Shown here piece after piece: positions 51,683-60,740 of a stretch of 64,000 bases of DNA. Below the pieces are notes generated by a model. It did not search any database, was not told the DNA's origin, and saw only the letters and a program-made list of their open reading frames with translations. The position numbers were made by a program, and so were the translations under genes. This stretch comes from Sphingobium sp. (GTDB lineage: Bacteria; Pseudomonadota; Alphaproteobacteria; Sphingomonadales; Sphingomonadaceae), in NCBI GenBank assembly GCA_023266575.1, contig JAHFPV010000006.1, positions 116,909 through 180,908 on the forward strand. Reading direction: 5' to 3'. Numbering within the stretch: the stretch's first letter is position 1; each line of letters opens with the position of its first letter.

Positions 51683-53182
51683 TCAGCTCATCGTCGGGAT
51701 AACGAAACTCTGGTCCATCACCGCGCCGCCGTTGGGCCAGCGCTGGGTGATCGTCTTGACCCGCGTATAGAAACGCACGCCGTCCATGCCATATTGGTTC
51801 ATGTCGCCAAAGCCAGACCGCTTCCAGCCGCCAAAGCTGTGGTAGCTGACCGGCACCGGGATCGGCACGTTGATGCCGACCATGCCGACCTCGACATTGG
51901 CGCAGAATTTCCGGGCATAATCGCCGTTGCGGGTGAAGATCGCCACGCCATTGCCATATTGATGCCTGGTCGGATAGCTCAGCGCCTCCTCGAACGTCTC
52001 TGCCCGCACCATCTGCAAGACCGGCCCGAAAATCTCTTCATTATAGCTTTTCATGTCCGGCTTCACATGGTCGAGCAAGGTCGGAGCCAGGAAGAAACCC
52101 TCCTCATAGCCCTGCAACGCAAAGCCGCGCCCGTCGATGACGAGTTCAGACCCTTCGTCAACCGCCATCTGAATATAGTTTTCAATCCGTGCCTTATGCG
52201 CCGAACTGACTACCGGACCATAATGGGCGTCGGGGTCGCTCGGCACGCCGACGCGCAGCCCCGCAATGCCGCTCTCCAGCTTGGCGCGCAGCGCCACCGC
52301 GGTCGCTTCGCCCACCGGCACCACCACCGGCAGCGCCATGCAGCGCTCACCCGCTGATCCATAGGCCGCGCCAAGAATGTCCGCGACCGCCTGGTCCAGG
52401 TCGGCGTCAGGCATGACGATACCATGGTTCTTGGCCCCGCCCATGCACTGCATCCGCTTGCCGTTCGAAGCACCGCGGCCATAGACATATTGGGCAATGT
52501 CGGACGATCCGACAAAGCTGACCGCCCGGATCGCCGGATTGTCGAGGATCGCGTCCACCACCTGCTTGTCGCCATGCACGACGTTCAGGATGCCCGCAGG
52601 CAACCCCGCCTCCATCGCCAGTTCCGCCAGCCGCACCGGCACCGACGGGTTCCGCTCCGACGGCTTGAGAATGAACGCATTGCCGCACGCAATCGCGGGC
52701 GCGAACATCCACATCGGGATCATCGCCGGGAAGTTGAACGGGGTGATCCCTGCCGCAATGCCGATCGGCTGACGCATCGAATAGACGTCGATCCCCGGTC
52801 CTGCGCCTTCGGTATATTCGCCCTTCAGCAGATGCGGGATGCCACAGGCAAATTCCACCACGTCCAGCCCGCGCTGGATATCGCCCTTGGAATCCGAATG
52901 AACCTTGCCATGTTCGGCCGACAGCATTTCGGCCAGCTCGTCCATGTGGCTCTCGATCAGCGCCTTCAGATTGAACATCACCCGCGCCCGGCGCTGCGGG
53001 TTCATCGCCGCCCACGCGGGTTGCGCCGCCTGCGCATTGGCGACGGCCGCGTCCAGCTCGGTCGTATCGGACAGGCGGACCTGCGCCTGCACCTTGCCCG
53101 TCGCCGGATCGAACACGTCGCCCAGCCGGGTGGAGGTCGATGCCTGATGTTGGCCGCCGATGAAATTGTCGATGATGCGCAT
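51683..53182 (-). CDS. mmsA: CoA-acylating methylmalonate-semialdehyde dehydrogenase
   Basis: 499 residues, the family's usual length. It converts methylmalonate or malonate semialdehyde with NAD and CoA to propionyl- or acetyl-CoA, in valine, beta-alanine and inositol breakdown. Visible features are PFNFPAMIPMWMFAPAIACGNAFILKPSE, the NAD region FVGSSDIAQYVYGRG, catalytic Cys in SAGERCMALPV, and the C-terminal GGWKRSGFGDMNQYGMDGVRFYTRVKT. It is divergent from a LysR gene 94 bases away, its probable regulator. Confidence 0.93.
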   Translation of the reverse strand: MRIIDNFIGGQHQASTSTRLGDVFDPATGKVQAQVRLSDTTELDAAVANAQAAQPAWAAMNPQRRARVMFNLKALIESHMDELAEMLSAEHGKVHSDSKGDIQRGLDVVEFACGIPHLLKGEYTEGAGPGIDVYSMRQPIGIAAGITPFNFPAMIPMWMFAPAIACGNAFILKPSERNPSVPVRLAELAMEAGLPAGILNVVHGDKQVVDAILDNPAIRAVSFVGSSDIAQYVYGRGASNGKRMQCMGGAKNHGIVMPDADLDQAVADILGAAYGSAGERCMALPVVVPVGEATAVALRAKLESGIAGLRVGVPSDPDAHYGPVVSSAHKARIENYIQMAVDEGSELVIDGRGFALQGYEEGFFLAPTLLDHVKPDMKSYNEEIFGPVLQMVRAETFEEALSYPTRHQYGNGVAIFTRNGDYARKFCANVEVGMVGINVPIPVPVSYHSFGGWKRSGFGDMNQYGMDGVRFYTRVKTITQRWPNGGAVMDQSFVIPTMS

Positions 53183-53276
53183 GATGCCCTCGCGTTAAAT
53201 GCCTGACGCGGCCAATAGCCTATGGCGTTACGCGCAAAAATGATCATATCTGCGTATCTGTTGTGCATGGGTGCAT

Positions 53277-54161
53277 ATGCTTCACTGGGATGATCTTCGC
53301 CTGTTCCTCGCCGTCGCGCGCGCCGGACGCCTTACCAGCGCGGGGCAGGCGCTGGGCGTCAACCACACCACCGTCGCCCGCCGCCTGACCGCGTTGGAGG
53401 AGGCGCTCGGCGCGCGCCTGTTCGATCGCACCTCGCGCGGGGTGGCGATGACTGCGGCAGGCGCACTGCTGCTCGACCATGCCGAACGCGCCGAACGCGA
53501 ATTTGACGCCGCCGCCGCCGCGCTATCGGGCCGGGCCGAAGCGATCGCGGGCGAAGTCCGCCTCGCCACGCCCGAAGCGTTCGGCACCTATATCGTCGCG
53601 CCCAACATCGCCGATTTCCACGCCCGCTATCCCGACCTGTTGCTGGAGCTGATGCCGGAGTCCCGCGCCGTCAGCCTCGCCAATCGCGAAGCCGACATCG
53701 CCATCACCGTCGATCGCCCGCCGCGCGGCAAGCTGGTCGTGCGCAAACTGTGCGACTATCAGCTCGGCCTCTACGCCTCGGCCGACTATCTCGCCAGCCA
53801 CCCGCCGATCCGCACCGCGCAGGATGTCGCCGCCCAGCCCTTCGTCGCCTATATCGACCAGATGATCGACATGCGCGGCCTGCGCTATTTGTCCGAAGTC
53901 GCCGGCGAAGCGCGCCCGGTATTCCGCTCCAGCTCGATCGTTGCCCAGCAAAAGGCCGTGGCGTCAGGCGTCGGCCTTGGCCTGCTCCATCGCTTTTCCG
54001 CCGATAGCGAACCGGGCCTTGTCCGCATCCTCCCCGAAGAGGTCGAAATCACCCGCAGCTATTGGCTGGTCCTGCGCCCCGAACATCAAAAATCCCCCCG
54101 CACCCGCGCCGTCATCGCCTTCATCGACGATCTGCTGGCGCGATACCGGGCGCTGCTCTGA
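53277..54161 (+). CDS. LysR-family transcriptional regulator
   Basis: 294 residues. The N-terminal helix-turn-helix is MLHWDDLRLFLAVARAGRLTSAGQALGVNHTTVARRLTALEEALGARLFDRT; the rest is the LysR effector domain (GEVRLATPEAFGTYIVAPNIADFHARYPDLLLELMP). ATG 53277 is chosen over GTG 53271 two codons earlier because LysR proteins of this branch begin MLHWDDLRL. The divergent position suggests control of mmsA. Confidence 0.9.
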   Translation: MLHWDDLRLFLAVARAGRLTSAGQALGVNHTTVARRLTALEEALGARLFDRTSRGVAMTAAGALLLDHAERAEREFDAAAAALSGRAEAIAGEVRLATPEAFGTYIVAPNIADFHARYPDLLLELMPESRAVSLANREADIAITVDRPPRGKLVVRKLCDYQLGLYASADYLASHPPIRTAQDVAAQPFVAYIDQMIDMRGLRYLSEVAGEARPVFRSSSIVAQQKAVASGVGLGLLHRFSADSEPGLVRILPEEVEITRSYWLVLRPEHQKSPRTRAVIAFIDDLLARYRALL

Positions 54162-54233
54162 CGCTCGCCATCGCCAGAGCGCTGGATTGCCGCCCGGCTT
54201 GCCCGTGCCGCCATACTCCCGCATTTCTGCGCC

Positions 54234-55841
54234 ATGTCCGACATAGCTTCACCCCGGCGCACGACGCCCACCGGCTGGTCCGTCCGCCGTGACGATGCCC
54301 TCGCGGCACAGGCTTATAAGGACGGCTGGTGGCAGGCAGAGACCGCCGCCGACGCTCTGATCCAGGCTGCCCGCGATACGCCCGACCGCGTCCTGCTGAT
54401 CGAGGGCGACGCCAGCCTGACCGCCGCCGCTCTCCACGCGCAGGCCAGCCGCCTTGGCCAGGCCATGCTCGCCCGCTTCGCGCCGGGCAGCGCCATCTCC
54501 TTCATGCTGCCCAACTGGCATGAAGCCGCGATCATCTATATGGGCGCAACGCTGGCGGGTATGGTCGCCAACCCCATCCTGCCTTCGCTGCGCGACCATG
54601 ACCTGCGCTTCATTTTGGCCGATCTCGACAGCGCGATGATCTTCATCCCCGCCAGCTTTCGCGGCCATGATTATGCCGCGATGCTCGCCCGCGTCACGCC
54701 AGCGCTTGAAAACCCGCCCGCCGTCATCGTCCTGCGCGGCGATGCTGGCCCGCACATCGCCTTTGCCGACCTGCTGGCAGAAAGCGGCGACGCCCCGCTC
54801 CCCACGGTCGATCCCGACGATGTCCGCATGGTCATGTACACCAGCGGCACCACCGGACGGCCCAAGGGCGTCCTTCACAGCCATAACAGCATCAATGCGC
54901 TGATCCGCCAGATTGGCCGTCACTGGCTGGTCGAACTGGGCGATCGTTTCCTCGTTCCCTCTCCGGTCAGCCATATTGGCGGGTCGATCTACGCCTTTGA
55001 AACCCCGCTGCTGCTGGGCGCGACCGCGATCCTGATGGAACATTGGAACCCCGATGAGGCCGTCGCGATCATGGTCGATCAGCGCTGCACCCATATGGCC
55101 GGGGCCACCCCCTTCCTCCAGCATCTGCTGGCCTCCGCCCGCGCCGCAGGCACCCGTCTGCCTGACCTTAAACTCTTCATCTGCGGCGGCGCATCGGTCC
55201 CGCCCAGCCTGATCCGCGACGCCGCCGCCTATTTCGACAAAGCGATCGTCAGCCGCGTCTATGGATCGACCGAACTGCCGGTCACCACCGTCGGCGTCAT
55301 CGACCCTGCCGACCGCAATCATGCCGCCGATACCGATGGCCGCGCCGGCATCGCCACCATCCGCATTGCCCCGGACGGCGAAATCCGCGCGCGCGGGCCA
55401 CAGATGATGGTCGGCTATCTCCACCCGGAGGATGAGGAAAGCAGCTTCGACGCCGACGGCTATTACCGTAGCGGCGATCAGGGCGCCTGGGTCGATGGCG
55501 ACCATCTCGTCGTCACTGGCCGGATCAAGGATCTCATCATCCGCAACGGCGAAAATATCGCGCCCAAGGAGATTGAGAATTTACTGGTCGGCCACCCCGA
55601 CATCGCCGAAATCGCCATCGTCGGCATTCCCGACGCGCGCACCGGGGAGCGCGCCGTCGCCGTCATCGTGCCGCGCGGCGAGGCAGCCCCGGACGTCCCC
55701 GCCATCGCCGATTTTCTGGGTCGCCACGGCGTTGCCCGTTTCAAATATCCCGAAACCGTGCTGCTCTGGGATGCCCTGCCCAAAAATGATGCGGGCAAGG
55801 TATTGAAAGCCGCCATTCGCGCGACGCTGACGGCCAGCTAG
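54234..55841 (+). CDS. AMP-forming acyl-CoA synthetase
   Basis: 535 residues of the ANL superfamily. The P-loop is VMYTSGTTGRPKGVLHSH, followed by RVYGSTELPVTT (A5), YYRSGDQGAW and VVTGRIKDLIIRNGENIAPKEIE (A8). The C-terminal catalytic lysine is in PKNDAGKVLKAAI. It activates a carboxylic acid to its CoA thioester, with overall resemblance to medium-chain or alicyclic acid ligases. Its stop overlaps the converging GH43 stop by four bases (CTAG). Confidence 0.9.
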   Translation: MSDIASPRRTTPTGWSVRRDDALAAQAYKDGWWQAETAADALIQAARDTPDRVLLIEGDASLTAAALHAQASRLGQAMLARFAPGSAISFMLPNWHEAAIIYMGATLAGMVANPILPSLRDHDLRFILADLDSAMIFIPASFRGHDYAAMLARVTPALENPPAVIVLRGDAGPHIAFADLLAESGDAPLPTVDPDDVRMVMYTSGTTGRPKGVLHSHNSINALIRQIGRHWLVELGDRFLVPSPVSHIGGSIYAFETPLLLGATAILMEHWNPDEAVAIMVDQRCTHMAGATPFLQHLLASARAAGTRLPDLKLFICGGASVPPSLIRDAAAYFDKAIVSRVYGSTELPVTTVGVIDPADRNHAADTDGRAGIATIRIAPDGEIRARGPQMMVGYLHPEDEESSFDADGYYRSGDQGAWVDGDHLVVTGRIKDLIIRNGENIAPKEIENLLVGHPDIAEIAIVGIPDARTGERAVAVIVPRGEAAPDVPAIADFLGRHGVARFKYPETVLLWDALPKNDAGKVLKAAIRATLTAS

Positions 55842-57424
55842 AGCGCGCGAAACCGGAAATTCCGAAACCGCGCCTCGCCCGGACCCGCCGTATAAAGGCC
55901 GGGCCGCAGCATCAGAAATCCGCCGCGCACATTATGGTGATAGCCCGACACTTCCATCCCCCGGTCGAACCGGCTCCAAGTCCGCCCGCCGTCGCCACTT
56001 AAATGATAGGCGATGATATGGTGGCGGTTGGTCACCCTCATCGTCAACTTGCGACCATAGGGGTTGGCGGGTCGGCCCCGCTCCGTGCCATATTGGTGGG
56101 TGACGAAACGGGTCTCGTCAAAACTCAGCCCGCAATAGAGCTTGTCATCGTAAAAGAGCAGCAAGCCCGCCGTCCCGCCCGGCGCAATCTCAATATCGCA
56201 CTGAAATTCATAAGACGGGTCGCCCGCGATCAGCAGCAGCGGCGATGAATTGACCGGCGCGGTGCCGCGCCCTTTCAGGACCAGCGCGCCTTTCTCCACC
56301 CGCGCCCGGCTGGCCTCGTCCGGGCCTGGCCGAAAGAAATTCCATTTCGCGCCCAGATTGAGCGTCGCAAAGTCATCCGACAGCGCCATGCCGTGGGGGA
56401 CCGCCTTGCCCCCGCGCGGCTTGGCGATCGGCTGCGACAGATCGCCCCCGGTCATGCGGAACCAGCCATCCGCCGTCCACTCGATAGGATCGAGCAAAGT
56501 CTGCCGCCCCAGCGTCCACAACCCATTTTCAAAACCATGATAGACCGCCCACCAGCTGCCGTCCGGCGCCTCCACCAGACTGGCATGGCCCCGCGACCAC
56601 CAGCGTTCGGACAGGCTTTCCGTCCGCACCAGCGGATTGCCCGGATGCTGCTCCCACGGCCCATGGATGGAGCGAGATCGCGCCGCGATCACCATATGCC
56701 CGGTCGGCGGCCCCGCCGTCCCGCCCACGGCAGTCAGCATATAGAACCAGCCGCCATGACGGTGAATCTTCGGCCCTTCGGGCGAAAAGCCCTCGACATC
56801 CCATGTGTCGGGATAGCGCCAGGGATCATAGACATGCTCGACCGCGCCGACCGTGGACAGCCCGTCCGCGCTCAGCCGGATGCGGTCCCCGCCCGACAGG
56901 AACAGCCAGCGGCTGCCATCCTCCCCCACCGCATGGCACGGGTCGATATGATCGTGCAGTTGCAGGTCGATGGGGTCGCTCCACGGCCCGTCGATGCTGT
57001 CGGCATGGATCACGAAGATGCTGTTCGGGCTGGCCTTGACCGGAATATAGATGAAGTAGCGGCCCTCATGCTTCTCCAGGCTGACCGCCCATACCGACCC
57101 GATATTCTTGGTGAGCGCCGCCCCGCGCGGCTGCCAGTTGATAAGGTCGCGGCTATGCCAGATGGTGACGCCCGGATAGCTGTCGAACGTCGAAAAGCTC
57201 ATATAATAGTCCGCCCCATCCTTCAGGATGGCCGGATCGGGCCGATCGCCCGAAATCAGCGGATTAAGGAAACGCCCGTCGCCAAGGTCCGCGATACGCT
57301 GATTGTCGAAACCCCGTTTCCAGTCGGTCGCTGCCGCAGGGGCCGCAACCGCCTGCGTGCCGATCAACGCCAGCGCACTCCCGACCAACCCGCCCGTCAT
57401 AGCATCGCGTCGGCTGATCGTCAT
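55838..57424 (-). CDS. Exported glycoside hydrolase family 43 enzyme
   Basis: 528 residues. A Tat-like signal (TISRRDAMTGGLVGSALALIG) precedes a five-bladed GH43 domain: NPLISGDRPDPAILKDGADYYMSFSTFDSYPGVTIWHSRDL supplies the Asp base, HIDPCHAVGEDGSRWLFLSGG the second Asp, and VEGFSPEGPKIHRHGGWFYM the Glu acid. The C-terminal 190 residues are a concanavalin-type beta-sandwich. It probably removes xylose or arabinose from plant polysaccharide. Start ATG 57424 has AAGGAG upstream; a terminator separates it from the TonB gene. Confidence 0.88.
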   Translation of the reverse strand: MTISRRDAMTGGLVGSALALIGTQAVAAPAAATDWKRGFDNQRIADLGDGRFLNPLISGDRPDPAILKDGADYYMSFSTFDSYPGVTIWHSRDLINWQPRGAALTKNIGSVWAVSLEKHEGRYFIYIPVKASPNSIFVIHADSIDGPWSDPIDLQLHDHIDPCHAVGEDGSRWLFLSGGDRIRLSADGLSTVGAVEHVYDPWRYPDTWDVEGFSPEGPKIHRHGGWFYMLTAVGGTAGPPTGHMVIAARSRSIHGPWEQHPGNPLVRTESLSERWWSRGHASLVEAPDGSWWAVYHGFENGLWTLGRQTLLDPIEWTADGWFRMTGGDLSQPIAKPRGGKAVPHGMALSDDFATLNLGAKWNFFRPGPDEASRARVEKGALVLKGRGTAPVNSSPLLLIAGDPSYEFQCDIEIAPGGTAGLLLFYDDKLYCGLSFDETRFVTHQYGTERGRPANPYGRKLTMRVTNRHHIIAYHLSGDGGRTWSRFDRGMEVSGYHHNVRGGFLMLRPGLYTAGPGEARFRNFRFRAL

Positions 57425-57442
57425 GGGGCGCTCCTTGTCATA

Positions 57443-57479
57443 CAGAAAAAACCGGGCCGCCCGTGCAGAGGCGGCCCGG
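57443..57479 (-). terminator. Rho-independent terminator after the TonB receptor gene
   Basis: A perfect ten-base stem CCGGGCCGCC/GGCGGCCCGG (57452-57461 with 57470-57479) has an eight-base loop. On the reverse strand it is followed by TTTTTTCTG. It lies between the TonB receptor and the co-oriented GH43 gene, so GH43 is made by read-through or from its own promoter. Confidence 0.88.
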
Positions 57480-57488
57480 CCATGAGCC

Positions 57489-60335
57489 TTACATCTTGAA
57501 CCGCGCGCCCACCTGGAACGTGCGCCCGTAATGCAGCTGCTCATAATTGCGATTGGCATCCAGATCGGTGTAGCGATCGCGATATTCGTCGGTCAGGTTG
57601 ATGCCCTCCAGCGACAGCTCGATCCAGTCGGTCAACTTGTACCGCATCGACGCATCGACATTGATCGTGCTGTTATAGCCCTCGAACACGTTACCCGTGC
57701 CGCTATTCTGGTCGATATAACCGCTGCGATAGCTGGCCGAAACGCGCGCGCTGAACTTTGCGTCCTCATAATAGAGCGTGCCGTTGAAGGCGCGCTTGGA
57801 CAGGCCGAACAGGGTTGCGCTCCGCACCGCGGCGATATTGCCACCGCCCGGCACGATCGCTGGACCCGATACCGTGTAGCTGGCGCTCGACTGGACGAAG
57901 GTCGCGTTCACGATCCCGCCGAAATGCGACAGGAAGCCGGGCAGGAAGGTGAAGGGCGCCTGCACCGACAATTCGATGCCCTTCAGGCTCGCGCCGCTGC
58001 CATTGACGATCGTGCTGATCGCCCAGCCTTCGGCCCGTTCGGGCTGCCCCGCGGCAGGCGAGCTTGGCGGAATGACCGACAGCGGCAGGCCGGTGGAGGC
58101 GAAGGTGCCGGTGATGGTCTGGCCGATCGGGAAGCTCTGCACATCCTTTTTGAACACAGCGACCGATGCGATCGACTGCGGCGCAAAATACCATTCCAGC
58201 GCCAGATCATAGGCGGTCGCGCGGAACGGGTTGAGGTTGGGATTGCCGAAATTGACCCGATAGTTGAACCCGTCGACCGAACCGCCCGGCGTCAGATTGC
58301 CCAGCGATGGCCGCGTCATCACGTCCGCTGCCGACGCGCGCACCACAAAGTCGGGGTGCGGGAAGAAGGCGATGTTCATCGCGGGCAGCCAGTCCTCATA
58401 GGACCGCGACACGCCAACTAGCGCGCCATTGTTCAGACCCGTCGAACTCTGGTCGGTCTTGACGTAGCGGATGCCGGCATTGGCCGCATATTCCAGCCCG
58501 AAAATGTCGCCCTTGGCATCGAACTGGAGATAGCCGCCGGTCGTCTTTTCCACCACGCCGCGCGTATTGCCCGCATCGATCGCCGGGGTGCGCTGGTACA
58601 GCTTGGTAAAGTCGGTTCCCGTCGCCAGATTGGGCACCAGCCACTGCGTCGTCGTCCCCGCAGGCGCATCCGCCCCTTTCAGCGTGAACATTTCCGCCAG
58701 GGCCGCCGTCACCGGGAAGCCATAGACCGCGCTCGGACCAAAGGCCGACGTCGGCGAACAGGCCAGCGTCCCCAGCACGCGATCGACGCCGCCATTGCCG
58801 CACACCACCGTATCGCGGGTAAAGCCCTCGGTATCGAAGGAGAAGCGGCGATAGACAGCACCCGCCTTGACCGTGAAGCCCTCCGTCACGTCCCATTCGG
58901 TGCGCAGCTGCATCGTGCGGAACTTGTTGACCGTGGATGACGGCCGGTCGCGAATTTCGGCCAGCTGGAAATTGGCCGGATCGGTGACGCTGGTGCCGAA
59001 TGTCAGCACCGGGCGGCTCATATTGCTATAATCATATTTATAGCTCTGCGCATCGCGATCGTCGAACACCAAAGTCGTCTCGACGGGGATCGACGCATCC
59101 GACTTGGAAAAGCCGCCCAGCAGGGTGAAGCGGAACTTGTCGCCCACATCCTGGTCCCAGGTGCCGCCCAGCTGGTAGAATTTCGTCTGCGACTTGCGCA
59201 GATAATGTTCCGTCCGCACCCACGCATCGTTCAGCGTCGCGGAAATCATATTATTGTTGCTGTCATAGACCGGGTTGACGACATTGATCGACCGCTCGTT
59301 CGACCGCAGCAGCACCTCGCCCCATTTCTCCTCGCGCGTCTCGCGGAAGCGGGAGAACAGCCCGTCGATCGAAACCTTGGTCGCTTCCGAAGGCGACCAT
59401 TGGATCGACCCCGTCACGCCCAGACGCTCGCGCTCCTGCGCGATTTCGCCATAGCGCGGAATACGCGGATGAAACGCGAGCGCCGCCTTGTCGCAACCGG
59501 CGCTCGGCAAATAGGTGCCGCCGCTATTGGCCGCGGTAAAGCAGTTCGTGCCATCGACACTGTCGAACCGCGCCTGCGACCAGCGCACCGTATTATTGCC
59601 CATCTGCAGCGTATCGAGCTTGGAATAGGCCGCAGACAGCGCCACACCCCATTGCCCGTCCGGCGATTTCCACGACAGCAGACCGGCGGCGCGCGGCCCC
59701 CATTTCTTGGAGAGGTCATTATAGGAACCCGTCGCCGATCCGACGAAGGTGAAACCATCCTTGCCCGCAAGCGGATTGCCGGTGTTCAAATCCACGACCG
59801 CGCCCAGCGACCCTTCGTCGAGCGAGGCTTCGGCGGTCTTGTGGACCACCAGCGAGCTGAACAGTTCGGACGCGAACACGTTGAAATCGAACGCGCGATC
59901 GCGGTTGGCGCTGGCACCGTCGGTCGATGTCGCGACCGTCTCCATGCCATTGACGCGCACGCGGGTAAATTGCGCGCCCAGACCGCGCACCGTGATCGCC
60001 CGGCCTTCGCCGCCGTCACGCTGGATCGAGATGCCCGGAATACGCTGCAACGATTCCGCCAGATTCTGATCGGGAAATTTCGCAATATCTTCCGCCACGA
60101 TCGCGTCGACCGACCCGACCGACTGGCGTTTCAGATTGATCGCCGCGCCCAACGACTGGCGAAAGCCGGTGACGACGATATCGGCGGCGTCGCCTTCCTC
60201 TGCGCTTTGTACCGGAGCCTGCGGCGCATCCTGCGCCAGCGCGGCCACCGGCATCGCCAGCATGATCGCCGCGACGCTCGCCCCGGCCAGCCAGCGCTGC
60301 GCCCCGGTCTGAGTATTGCCCTTCCGAATCTGCAC
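57489..60335 (-). CDS. TonB-dependent receptor, oligosaccharide type
   Basis: 948 residues. A signal peptide (MQIRKGNTQTGAQRWLAGASVAAIMLAMPVAALAQ) precedes a TonB box ADIVVTGFRQSLGAAINLKR, the plug (DAIVAEDIAKFPDQNLAESLQRIPGISIQRDGGEGRAITVRGLG) and a barrel ending YGRTFQVGARFKM. The KFPDQNLAESLQRIPG form marks the Xanthomonas/Caulobacter carbohydrate receptors. GTG 60335 has AAGGAG six bases upstream; the frame runs on to 60509 without signal-peptide logic. With GH43 and pectate lyase beside it, pectin or arabinoxylan oligomers are likely cargo. Confidence 0.92.
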   Translation of the reverse strand: MQIRKGNTQTGAQRWLAGASVAAIMLAMPVAALAQDAPQAPVQSAEEGDAADIVVTGFRQSLGAAINLKRQSVGSVDAIVAEDIAKFPDQNLAESLQRIPGISIQRDGGEGRAITVRGLGAQFTRVRVNGMETVATSTDGASANRDRAFDFNVFASELFSSLVVHKTAEASLDEGSLGAVVDLNTGNPLAGKDGFTFVGSATGSYNDLSKKWGPRAAGLLSWKSPDGQWGVALSAAYSKLDTLQMGNNTVRWSQARFDSVDGTNCFTAANSGGTYLPSAGCDKAALAFHPRIPRYGEIAQERERLGVTGSIQWSPSEATKVSIDGLFSRFRETREEKWGEVLLRSNERSINVVNPVYDSNNNMISATLNDAWVRTEHYLRKSQTKFYQLGGTWDQDVGDKFRFTLLGGFSKSDASIPVETTLVFDDRDAQSYKYDYSNMSRPVLTFGTSVTDPANFQLAEIRDRPSSTVNKFRTMQLRTEWDVTEGFTVKAGAVYRRFSFDTEGFTRDTVVCGNGGVDRVLGTLACSPTSAFGPSAVYGFPVTAALAEMFTLKGADAPAGTTTQWLVPNLATGTDFTKLYQRTPAIDAGNTRGVVEKTTGGYLQFDAKGDIFGLEYAANAGIRYVKTDQSSTGLNNGALVGVSRSYEDWLPAMNIAFFPHPDFVVRASAADVMTRPSLGNLTPGGSVDGFNYRVNFGNPNLNPFRATAYDLALEWYFAPQSIASVAVFKKDVQSFPIGQTITGTFASTGLPLSVIPPSSPAAGQPERAEGWAISTIVNGSGASLKGIELSVQAPFTFLPGFLSHFGGIVNATFVQSSASYTVSGPAIVPGGGNIAAVRSATLFGLSKRAFNGTLYYEDAKFSARVSASYRSGYIDQNSGTGNVFEGYNSTINVDASMRYKLTDWIELSLEGINLTDEYRDRYTDLDANRNYEQLHYGRTFQVGARFKM

Positions 60336-60740
60336 GTTCCGCTCCTTCCCTGTTGTCGATACCCGCCCGACCAGATCGGCGAACGGGGCATGGTCTATCG
60401 GCAGGATCAGGGGCGATTCGTCTCGCTTGCGCCCTCTCCTGCCCGTGCCGCCGCCAGCTGTTGCTGGTCCGTTGGCGTCACTGGAAACCGGTGTCATAAC
60501 CGAAGCCATAAATGCGCGCCGCGTTTCCGGCTGTCAATATAGCGTGATGATTATTGTTCGCAGATGGCCTGAATGCCACAGTTGGCAATGCTTCGCCTGC
60601 CCGGTTGCGACACAAAACCCCCTGATCGACCAGCGCTGGCACCCTCATATCGCGATTATCAGACACCGGTGTCACAACAGACTTGCGGCCCATGCCACAC
60701 AATGGCACACCCATGGCCAAAGAGAGGAGCCACCGTCACC
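60336..60740. promoter_or_regulatory. Divergent promoter region with two ACCGGTGTCA operators
   Basis: 405 bases without a gene. The ten-mer ACCGGTGTCA occurs at 60487-60496 and 60665-60674; the second copy lies in the perfect palindrome GACACCGGTGTC (60662-60673), the first in an imperfect one. Palindromes centred on CCGG of this size suit a LacI-type repressor. One copy is near each divergent gene (TonB receptor and pectate lyase). Confidence 0.55.
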
